Shown here one piece after another: positions 8,572 through 14,834 of a stretch of 64,000 bases of DNA. Each line of letters starts with the position of its first letter. Within the stretch, counting starts at the first letter, position 1. The stretch comes from Scatosoma sp045644545 (lineage in GTDB: Bacteria > Bacillota > Clostridia > Christensenellales > Borkfalkiaceae). The position numbers and the translations under genes are program-made. The stretch is from NCBI GenBank assembly GCA_045644545.1, contig JAZRHC010000029.1, positions 85,135 to 149,134 on the forward strand, read 5' to 3'. The notes under the pieces were generated by a model, which saw only the letters and a list, made by a program, of their open reading frames with translations, was not told the origin of the DNA and did not search any database.

Positions 8572-10176
8572 ATGTATCAGTATACTCAAGAACAACTTGA
8601 ATCAATGAAAAAAGTAGAAGAAACCCGCGCTTCCCGTATTGAAAAATTGCACGCGCGTATGTCGGCGGAAGAAAAGGACGCCGTTTTGGCGGAATTCCAT
8701 CCCGACTATATCACTTCGGCGTATGAAGAACTCAAAGTCGGAAAAAATAAGGGCGGGAAGGTGCTTCACGAGCTTGCCGAGCTTTTGCAAGGCCGTTCCA
8801 GAACGCTCGATCTTTCTATCGACCTCACGAAGATCGACTACGACGTAGACGTGCTCGTGATCGGCGGTGGCGGCGCAGGCTCTTCGGCGGCGATCGAAGC
8901 GCACGAACGCGGCGCAAACGTTATGATCGTCACGAAGCTCCGTTTGGGCGACGCGAACACCGCGATGGCGGAAGGCGGTATTCAAGCGGCGGATAAACCT
9001 AACGACAGCCCTGCAACGCACTATCTCGACGCGCTCGGCGGAGGGCATTTCAAAAACAAGCCCGAGCTTTTGTATAAGCTCGTAAACGAAGCGCCCGAAG
9101 CCATTCTTTGGCTGAATAACCTCGGCGTTATGTTCGATAAGGAAGAGGACGGCACTATGGTCACCACGCACGGTGGCGGTACGTCCAGAAAGCGTATGCA
9201 CGCTTGTCGCGACTATTCGGGCTCGGAAATTATGAGAACGCTTCGCGACGAAGTGTTTAACCGCGGTATCACCGTCGTCGATTTCACTTCCGCGATCGAA
9301 CTTATCAAGGATACGGAAGGCAAAGTCGCGGGCGCGGTCTTAATGAATATGGAAACGCAGGAAATCTTGATCGCAAGGGCAAAAACCGTCGTGATCGCAA
9401 CGGGCGGCGCGGGCAGATTGCACTATCAAGGCTTCCCGACTTCCAATCACTACGGCGCAACGGCGGACGGACTCGTTTTGGGGTATAGAGCGGGCGCGAA
9501 GCTTCTCTATCCCGAAACTCTTCAATATCACCCCACGGGCGCGGCAGAGCCCACGCAGATCTACGGCGCGCTCGTTACGGAAAAGGTGCGTTCGTTGGGC
9601 GCACAGCTCGTCAATAAAGACGGCGAAGCGTTCGTCTATTCGCTCGAAACGCGCGACGTTACGGCTTCTTCTATTATCCGCGAATGTAAAGCGCATAAGA
9701 AAGGGATCAAAACGACGGACGGCGAGGGCGTATGGCTGGATACGCCGCTGATCGATATCTTAAACGGCAAAGGAACGATCGAAAAGCGTATTCCCGCAAT
9801 GCTTCGTATGTTCGGCAAATACGGGATCGATATTCGGAAAGAACCTATTTTGATCTATCCTACGCTTCATTATCAAAACGGCGGTTTGGATATTAGCGCA
9901 AACGGTATGACTTGCGTGGAAAATCTCTACGTCGCGGGCGAAGCGGTCGGGGGAATTCACGGCACGAACCGTTTGATGGGAAACTCCCTTCTCGATATTA
10001 TCGTATTCGGCAGAAACGCGGGCCAGCAAGCGGGCGAAAAGTGCAAGAGCGTTCAGCTTAAAGAGCTCACGCTCGACCACGTGCAAGAATTCGAGAAAGA
10101 ACGCAAAGAAGCGGGCATTTCGTCGGATGTGCCCTCGCCCAGACTTCTTCCCGATTACAGAAGAAAAGTAAATTAA
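8572..10176 (+). CDS. Fumarate reductase/succinate dehydrogenase-type flavoprotein
   Basis: A 534-residue flavoprotein. Residues 1-90 are a charged, mostly helical extension not typical of SdhA. The FAD motif GGGGAG is at 98-103, HPTG at 320-323, a candidate catalytic Arg at 340, and the closing FAD motif NRLMGNSLLDI near 469. Where membrane FrdA/SdhA have the His that binds FAD covalently, this protein has Asn129 (DANTAMAEGG), so FAD is probably noncovalent as in soluble fumarate reductases and NadB. After GNSLLDI only about 60 residues follow, so most of the usual SdhA C-terminal helical domain is missing. L-aspartate oxidase is an alternative, but the adjacent FrdB-like subunit and fumarase argue for fumarate reduction. 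Confidence 0.82.
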   Translation: MYQYTQEQLESMKKVEETRASRIEKLHARMSAEEKDAVLAEFHPDYITSAYEELKVGKNKGGKVLHELAELLQGRSRTLDLSIDLTKIDYDVDVLVIGGGGAGSSAAIEAHERGANVMIVTKLRLGDANTAMAEGGIQAADKPNDSPATHYLDALGGGHFKNKPELLYKLVNEAPEAILWLNNLGVMFDKEEDGTMVTTHGGGTSRKRMHACRDYSGSEIMRTLRDEVFNRGITVVDFTSAIELIKDTEGKVAGAVLMNMETQEILIARAKTVVIATGGAGRLHYQGFPTSNHYGATADGLVLGYRAGAKLLYPETLQYHPTGAAEPTQIYGALVTEKVRSLGAQLVNKDGEAFVYSLETRDVTASSIIRECKAHKKGIKTTDGEGVWLDTPLIDILNGKGTIEKRIPAMLRMFGKYGIDIRKEPILIYPTLHYQNGGLDISANGMTCVENLYVAGEAVGGIHGTNRLMGNSLLDIIVFGRNAGQQAGEKCKSVQLKELTLDHVQEFEKERKEAGISSDVPSPRLLPDYRRKVN

Positions 10177-10188
10177 AATAAATTTTAC

Positions 10189-10220
10189 AAAACGCACTAA
10201 GTACGCTTTGTGCGTTTTTG
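10189..10220 (+). terminator. Intrinsic terminator after the redox operon
   Basis: A 9-bp stem (AAAACGCAC, 10189-10197, with GTGCGTTTT, 10210-10218) is followed by a short T run. It lies 12 bp after the flavoprotein stop and 25 bp before the exchanger start. It may be a full or partial terminator; some read-through into the exchanger gene is plausible. Confidence 0.65.
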
Positions 10221-10244
10221 TACGTAAATTATAGGAGAGTAAAA

Positions 10245-11630
10245 ATGGAAAAGGAAAATAAACAGAAAAAAAGCCGTAAATGGCTTTGGATTACGATAGC
10301 TGTTTTCGTCGTGGTATTGCTTGCGGTTTGGTGTGCGATAAACGCAGCTAAGGGCGCAGGGATTACCGAAATTTTTGGGATTGATTTGAATAATATCGAC
10401 AAGTTTAGAAACGGCGTTGTATTATTTACTTTAATGTTTTTAATTTTGGCGTTGGGGTATTTGCTCGGCGGTTTGAATATTAAAGGCGTTTCATTGGGTA
10501 CTGCGGGAGTATTTCTCGTAGCTATCTTGTTCGGTTGGCTTTGTACGCTTGATTTCACGGGCGTACCCGTTTTGAAGTATTTTCATATGAGCAGTACGAA
10601 AGAAACGGTTGTGAAATATTTAAAAGGCCCTATCCAAAACTTCGGTTTGATTTCTTTCGTTGGCTCGGTAGGGTTTATTGCAGGACCTAATTTCTTTAAA
10701 AATCTTGCAAAGAATTTTAAAACTTACATTTTATTAGGCGCAATTATTATCTTGACGGGAACGCTCGTTGCCGTTCTTTGCACGTTAATTACTGATTACG
10801 GCCCTGAATATTGGGCGGGTATTTTATCGGGTGCGCTTACTTCTACGCCTGGTTTTTCCGCAGCGCAAGACGCAGCTACGCAAAACTTACCCTTGATTAC
10901 CTTAGGGCACGCGATTGCGTATCCGTTCGGGGTAGTAGGAGTCGTTTTGTTCGTTCAGTTGCTTCCTAAGTTCTTGAAAGCGGATATGGATAAGGAACGT
11001 GAGTTTTTGAAAATCGGGGAAACGGAAAACGCAAGAGATTATTCCAAATATTTTAAGTGCGAAGACTTCGGGTTTATGCCGTTCGCACTTGCCGTAATTT
11101 GCGGTTTGCTTTTAGGTGCAATCAGTATTCCCTTAACGGCTTCGGGATACGACGGACCTTGTTTCTCGCTTGGTACGACGGGCGGCGTTTTGATTATGTG
11201 TCTTGTCTTCGGTCATTTCGGTCATATCGGTAAGCTTTCATTGGAAGTAAACGAAAAGACGTTAAGAGTACTTCGTGAACTTGGTCTTGCTTTATTCTTA
11301 ATCGGTGCAGGCTTTGAAGGCGGCGTATCTTTGGTGCAAGAAATCAAAGCGGCGGGCGGTGCAGCCATCGTCGTTTGGGGCTTTATCGGCGGCGCGTTTA
11401 TGACGGTAATCCCGATGGTGGTAGGATTTATTCTCGGTAAATATATTTTAAAATTACCGCTTTTGAATAACTTAGGTTCGATTACGGGTGGTATGACGAG
11501 TACGCCTGCGCTCGGCACATTGATTTCTACGGCGAAAACGGACGACGTTGCTTCAGCGTATGCATCAACTTATCCGATAGCCTTAATTTTGGTTGTTTTG
11601 GCTTCGCAGTTGATGATTACGTTAATGTAA
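10245..11630 (+). CDS. AspT/YidE-type (AAEx family) dicarboxylate exchanger
   Basis: A 461-residue polytopic membrane protein made of two similar halves, each ending in the family signature (GALTSTPGFSAAQDA near residue 205 and GGMTSTPALGTLI near 425). The start at 10245 is chosen because AGGAGAG sits 6 bp upstream; a TTG further upstream has none. The family includes the aspartate:alanine antiporter AspT and the succinate exporter SucE1 of Corynebacterium. The TrkA-C domains often found in the middle loop are absent. Given the fumarate reductase operon 69 bp upstream, succinate export or fumarate/aspartate:succinate exchange is a sensible guess, but the substrate is not readable from sequence. 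Confidence 0.8.
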   Translation: MEKENKQKKSRKWLWITIAVFVVVLLAVWCAINAAKGAGITEIFGIDLNNIDKFRNGVVLFTLMFLILALGYLLGGLNIKGVSLGTAGVFLVAILFGWLCTLDFTGVPVLKYFHMSSTKETVVKYLKGPIQNFGLISFVGSVGFIAGPNFFKNLAKNFKTYILLGAIIILTGTLVAVLCTLITDYGPEYWAGILSGALTSTPGFSAAQDAATQNLPLITLGHAIAYPFGVVGVVLFVQLLPKFLKADMDKEREFLKIGETENARDYSKYFKCEDFGFMPFALAVICGLLLGAISIPLTASGYDGPCFSLGTTGGVLIMCLVFGHFGHIGKLSLEVNEKTLRVLRELGLALFLIGAGFEGGVSLVQEIKAAGGAAIVVWGFIGGAFMTVIPMVVGFILGKYILKLPLLNNLGSITGGMTSTPALGTLISTAKTDDVASAYASTYPIALILVVLASQLMITLM

Positions 11631-11641
11631 ACTAAAATAAA

Positions 11642-11670
11642 TTCCGCCGCGTAAAAAATACGCGGCGGAA
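11642..11670 (+). terminator. Hairpin downstream of exchanger gene
   Basis: A perfect 12-bp GC-rich stem (11642-11653 with 11659-11670) with a 5-A loop, 11 bp after the stop codon. No T tract follows on the plus strand, so it is either an atypical terminator or an mRNA 3'-end stabiliser. Confidence 0.55.
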
Positions 11671-11695
11671 AAATTAAAAAACAAGTTAAAAATAG

Positions 11696-11724
11696 TTGCT
11701 TTTTTTAATTTGATAGTATATAAT
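11696..11724 (+). promoter_or_regulatory. Sigma-A promoter of tRNA-Ser
   Basis: A -35 box TTGCTT (11696-11701), 17-bp spacer and perfect -10 box TATAAT (11719-11724). Transcription would start near 11731, a few bases before the tRNA. Confidence 0.8.
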
Positions 11725-11737
11725 AAATAAGCTGTTT

Positions 11738-11827
11738 GCAGAGATGGCGGAGCGGCTGAACGCGCACGATTCGAAATCGTGTTATGCAGGAATGTATACG
11801 AGGGTTCAAATCCCTCTCTCTGCGCCA
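11738..11827 (+). tRNA. tRNA-Ser (CGA)
   Basis: Complete class II tRNA with an encoded CCA end. The acceptor stem GCAGAGA pairs with TCTCTGC, the anticodon arm is CACGA-TTCGAAA-TCGTG giving anticodon CGA, a long variable arm follows, and the T arm is GAGGG-TTCAAAT-CCCTC. It reads the serine codon UCG. Confidence 0.97.
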
Positions 11828-11832
11828 ACGAG

Positions 11833-11865
11833 AAGGTTTTATGCAAAATTTTTGCATAAAACCTT
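11833..11865 (+). terminator. Long perfect hairpin after tRNA-Ser
   Basis: A perfect 15-bp inverted repeat (11833-11847 and 11851-11865) with a 3-base loop starts 6 bp after the tRNA CCA and ends 21 bp before the next gene. The 3' arm is T-poor at its end, so it may act in tRNA 3' processing or termination. Confidence 0.6.
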
Positions 11866-11886
11866 TAATAAAATATGGGTAAAATT

Positions 11887-12735
11887 ATGTTATATACGAT
11901 TCAAAACGATAATTTAACGGTGAAAGTGAACGATTTCGGGGCGGAGCTCACGAGCGTGGTTTTTAAAGGAAAAGAGCGCCTTTGGCAGAACGAAAACGGC
12001 GCTTGGGCAAGTCATTCGCCGATAATGTTCCCTGAGTGCGGTTCGTGCGAGCTCGTCGTAGACGGTAAGCTTTATCCTCATTTTTTGCACGGTTTTGCAA
12101 AAAAAGCGACCTTTTCCGTAACCGCGCAGGGGAAAGACTTCGTTACGATGGTTCTTTCCTCCTCTGCAAAAACAAAAGAATTTTATCCCTACGATTTCCG
12201 TCTTTCCTTTACTTATCGAGTAGAGGGCGATACTTTGCGCGTTACGCACGAGGTCTACAATCCCTCGGACGAAGATATCTATTGTGCTTTCGGCTCGCAC
12301 GAATCCTATCAATTAGACGGCGACGTTAGCGAATACGCGATCGAATTTGAAAAAGAGGAAATCTTTGATTCTCTTTTGCATACGCCTACGGGCAAGCTCA
12401 CGGGCGAAACCGAGAATTTCGGGAAGGGCAAAATGTTTCCTTTGCCTGCGGATTTTTTGCAAGAGGGTAGAACGCTTATTTTCGGAAACGTCAATTCCCG
12501 CAAAGTCACTCTTAAAACGACGGCGGGGAAGGACTGTGCAGACGTTTCGTTTGAAGGATTTTCCAATCTTTTACTCTGGCGACCGCACGGCGCGAAAATG
12601 ATTTGCATCGAGCCTTGGCAAAATTTGCCAGATAAAGTAGGCGAAGAGTTGACGGAATTTTCTAAAAAAGCAGGAATAGAGAAAATTAATCCCAAACAAA
12701 AGAAAGTTGCTAAGCGGACGATTAAATATTATTAA
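11887..12735 (+). CDS. Aldose 1-epimerase (LacX-like galactose mutarotase fold)
   Basis: A 282-residue protein of the galactose-mutarotase superfamily. The opening MLYTIQNDNLTVKVNDFGAE matches LacX-type proteins; later segments include SPIMFPECGS, a His in PHFLHGFAKK, AFGSHESYQLDG and the C-terminal LLWRPHGAKMICIEPWQ. It probably interconverts sugar anomers or a related sugar phosphate. An in-frame ATG at 11875 is an alternative start; neither has a strong ribosome binding site, and 11887 is preferred because similarity to the family starts there. It is a single gene between the tRNA and a terminator. Confidence 0.8.
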   Translation: MLYTIQNDNLTVKVNDFGAELTSVVFKGKERLWQNENGAWASHSPIMFPECGSCELVVDGKLYPHFLHGFAKKATFSVTAQGKDFVTMVLSSSAKTKEFYPYDFRLSFTYRVEGDTLRVTHEVYNPSDEDIYCAFGSHESYQLDGDVSEYAIEFEKEEIFDSLLHTPTGKLTGETENFGKGKMFPLPADFLQEGRTLIFGNVNSRKVTLKTTAGKDCADVSFEGFSNLLLWRPHGAKMICIEPWQNLPDKVGEELTEFSKKAGIEKINPKQKKVAKRTIKYY

Positions 12736-12752
12736 CGGTATATCGATAAGAG

Positions 12753-12783
12753 GCAGGAGTAGTTGCTCCTGCTTCGATTTTTT
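12753..12783 (+). terminator. Intrinsic terminator of the LacX-like gene
   Basis: Stem GCAGGAG (12753-12759) with CTCCTGC (12766-12772), 6-base loop, then a T-rich run to 12783. It lies 17 bp after the stop codon. Confidence 0.8.
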
Positions 12784-12826
12784 ATCTAAAACTTTATAGA
12801 TTTATTTTTCGATTGCTTATAAAGAG

Positions 12827-12855
12827 TTGATAAAAAAATTTTTTTGTGTTATACT
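12827..12855 (+). promoter_or_regulatory. Sigma-A promoter of the candidate structured RNA
   Basis: TTGATA (12827-12832), 17-bp spacer and TATACT (12850-12855). The predicted start, about 12862, coincides with the first base of the closing stem of the RNA described next. Confidence 0.75.
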
Positions 12856-12861
12856 AAATAT

Positions 12862-13070
12862 GCTACACAAAATCAAATATTAGGATTGCGGTATTTTTTC
12901 CTTTTAGGGATAATTATACTCTTTTTTAATCATAACTATTTTCGAATTTGGTAAAAATGCGAATTCCACCAATAGTTATGATTAGAAATCGTAATTTCCT
13001 TTTGGTTTTGTGTAGCGACAATCGGAGTTTGCGTTTTTCGGTGCGTTGACTTCGGTTGGCGCACTTTTTT
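12862..13070 (+). ncRNA. Candidate structured non-coding RNA, 6S-like architecture
   Basis: The region between the LacX-like gene and the lipoprotein has no convincing long reading frame. It contains a 16-bp closing stem (12862-12877 with 13001-13016, one G-U pair), an asymmetric internal loop (about 49 and 16 nt), a perfect 14-bp inner stem (12927-12940 with 12971-12984) and a terminal stem (12944-12949 with 12961-12966). A consensus promoter ends just before the 5' stem. A terminator with UUCG loop and six Ts follows at 13041-13070. A rod with closing stem at the transcript ends and a central bubble is the layout of 6S RNA, but I cannot match conserved 6S sequence. A MITE-like palindrome is the alternative. 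Confidence 0.5.
13041..13070 (+). terminator. Strong intrinsic terminator with UUCG tetraloop
   Basis: A 10-bp stem (13041-13050 with 13055-13064, including G-U pairs) closed by TTCG and followed by six Ts. It ends the candidate RNA transcript, about 95 bp before the lipoprotein gene. Confidence 0.85.
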
Positions 13071-13081
13071 ATTTGGGAGAA

Positions 13082-13114
13082 ATGATTATGGTAAACTTTA
13101 TGAATTCTTGTTAA
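13082..13114 (+). CDS. Possible 10-residue leader peptide
   Basis: A tiny frame MIMVNFMNSC with GGGAG 2 bp upstream of its ATG, between the strong terminator and the lipoprotein gene. It could be a leader peptide or chance. There is no sign of a regulatory codon run. Confidence 0.15.
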   Translation: MIMVNFMNSC

Positions 13115-13165
13115 AAAAGCCGAGCTAAAAATTAAAAAATAAATAATTTATAAGGAGAATAAAAA

Positions 13166-14476
13166 ATGAAAAAGAAACTTTTAACCTTACTTACGACCTG
13201 TTGTTTAGCAATTTCCAGCCTTTTCGGGCTTACAGGTTGTGGTGGCGCAGAGATTGAAAAATCTGATTGGAAAACCGTTTTGCACTATTATCCTGCATAT
13301 CCGACTTTTACCGTGTATGAATTCCCTAACGAAAGAGCTTTAACTTACGTGTTTGATGGTGATTCTGAAAATGTTTTAGATAAAACGAATTATCACGTTA
13401 TGGTAAGCAATAAATTTGAAGGCGACGACTTTGCAAGCGCGAAAATATCTTCAATGGATTTTCGTTGTGGTACAACCAATAAAACAAGAACGCCTATCGG
13501 CGGGGAATGGTACGTGAAAAACGAACGCGGCTCCTACGTTGACAATTGCGAAAAAGGGGAATACACGGGAGATCCTATCACTACTTCCGAGCTTTACGCG
13601 TGGTTATTTGATTGGTCGAAGGACAATTATTCGGCGTTTGAAAAGAAAAGCGAAAGCAAAAACGGCGTAGTTTATAAAGTAAAAAAAGACCGTTTAAAAG
13701 CAATCAATACCGAATGTCAAAAGGTTTATGCAGATTCTACCGTTAGTGAAGTGTGTTTGATTTTTGAAGTTCTTGGAAAAGACTTGTACGGAGCGCGCTT
13801 GTCTAATTCTTCCGATAATTACAGATTAGACGGTATTTCCGTGAAAGATAAAAACGGGCAGTTGTTCGCGATAAAAAACATTGAAACGACTATTATGCAA
13901 TCAGCTCACGAAATTGTGTTTAAGCGTTTTAAAGACGTATCTAATTTCACGCTCAAAGGCGGTACGGGCGTTGATTACGGCGAATACTATTTTACTGAAA
14001 ACGCCGTAAAAATTTATACGCCGAATAATCCCAACGAAGACCAAAGAGAAGCGTATTTCGTTGCCGATTATGAAAATCAAACCGCAAAATATATTAAAAA
14101 AACAGCGCAAGGTCAATGGACGACGCAAAGTATTTCTATTGCAGAGTTTGAAAATAGAAAAGAAAGCTTGATTGACGTGTATTTTGGCGGAATTATCGAT
14201 AACGGTTATGGTTCTTTTAAGGAATATACGCTTAGATATGACGCGAAGCTTAAATGGTTTGGCGATGAAATCCAAGCTAAACTTTCGGGTTATGATTTGA
14301 AATATAAAAACTTGACTATTCAATTTGATACTAGATATATAAGTAATAGTACGGGCACGAAAATTGAAGAAATGTCGTTTGACTACGAAATGTCGGCAAA
14401 CGGAACGAGCGTCACTCACCATTTTGAGTTGACGAACGGCGGAACGACGACGGTGGAAGTTCCCGTCGTTGAATAA
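13166..14476 (+). CDS. Predicted lipoprotein of unknown function
   Basis: A 436-residue exported protein. The N-terminus has Lys residues, a hydrophobic stretch and the lipobox LTGC, so Cys25 should be lipidated and the protein anchored outside the membrane. I do not recognise the mature domain: it is rich in Tyr, Asn and Lys, with repeated beta-like segments and no enzyme motif that I can identify. RBS AAGGAG is 8 bp before the ATG. The gene stands alone between the structured RNA and a bidirectional terminator and is visibly more AT-rich than its neighbours. Confidence 0.8.
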   Translation: MKKKLLTLLTTCCLAISSLFGLTGCGGAEIEKSDWKTVLHYYPAYPTFTVYEFPNERALTYVFDGDSENVLDKTNYHVMVSNKFEGDDFASAKISSMDFRCGTTNKTRTPIGGEWYVKNERGSYVDNCEKGEYTGDPITTSELYAWLFDWSKDNYSAFEKKSESKNGVVYKVKKDRLKAINTECQKVYADSTVSEVCLIFEVLGKDLYGARLSNSSDNYRLDGISVKDKNGQLFAIKNIETTIMQSAHEIVFKRFKDVSNFTLKGGTGVDYGEYYFTENAVKIYTPNNPNEDQREAYFVADYENQTAKYIKKTAQGQWTTQSISIAEFENRKESLIDVYFGGIIDNGYGSFKEYTLRYDAKLKWFGDEIQAKLSGYDLKYKNLTIQFDTRYISNSTGTKIEEMSFDYEMSANGTSVTHHFELTNGGTTTVEVPVVE

Positions 14477-14523
14477 TTTAAGCAAAGAAGTATATCGCTT
14501 GCGTTAGACGTTGCTAAATAGCG

Positions 14524-14560
14524 AAAAAAAAGAACCTTGCAATCAAGGTTCTTTTTTTTC
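14524..14560. terminator. Bidirectional terminator between lipoprotein and tRNA-Leu
   Basis: Stem AGAACCTTG (14531-14539) with CAAGGTTCT (14544-14552), a CAAT loop, an A run on the left and a T run on the right. It serves the lipoprotein gene on the plus strand and tRNA-Leu on the minus strand. Confidence 0.88.
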
Positions 14561-14564
14561 TACT

Positions 14565-14650
14565 TGGTGCCGAAGGTGGGACTTGAACCCACACGTTGTC
14601 ACCAACAACGGATTTTGAGTCCGTCGCGTCTGCCATTCCACCACTTCGGC
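14565..14650 (-). tRNA. tRNA-Leu (CAA)
   Basis: A complete class II tRNA on the minus strand with encoded CCA. The acceptor stem is GCCGAAG with CTTCGGC, the anticodon arm ACGGA-CTCAAAA-TCCGT gives anticodon CAA (codon UUG), and the T arm GTGGG-TTCAAGT-CCCAC is intact. Confidence 0.97.
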
Positions 14651-14674
14651 GCTTCCATTTTCAAAAGCTTTATT

Positions 14675-14703
14675 ATTATAAGATAATCCGCGAAAAAAAG
14701 CAA
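14675..14703 (-). promoter_or_regulatory. Sigma-A promoter of tRNA-Leu
   Basis: On the minus strand: TTGCTT (14703-14698), 17-bp spacer, TATAAT (14680-14675). It is nearly identical to the tRNA-Ser promoter at 11696. Confidence 0.8.
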
Positions 14704-14772
14704 GCGTTTTTTCTATGTATTTATAATTTTTTTAGAGTTTTTTTCGAAGTTTATAAAAGCTTGGTCTTTTCC

Positions 14773-14801
14773 TTGCGATTTTTTTATTTTCGTGGTAAAA
14801 T
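14773..14801 (+). promoter_or_regulatory. Sigma-A promoter of polA
   Basis: TTGCGA (14773-14778), 17-bp spacer, TAAAAT (14796-14801); the polA start is 33 bp downstream with AAGGATAAGGA as ribosome binding region. Confidence 0.7.
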
Positions 14802-14834
14802 AGTATATACTAAGGATAAGGAAATTCTTTTATT

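Noticed and set aside
10177..10244. Riboswitch or attenuator before the exchanger gene
   Set aside because: Only a simple hairpin with a T run is visible; too short for a known riboswitch.
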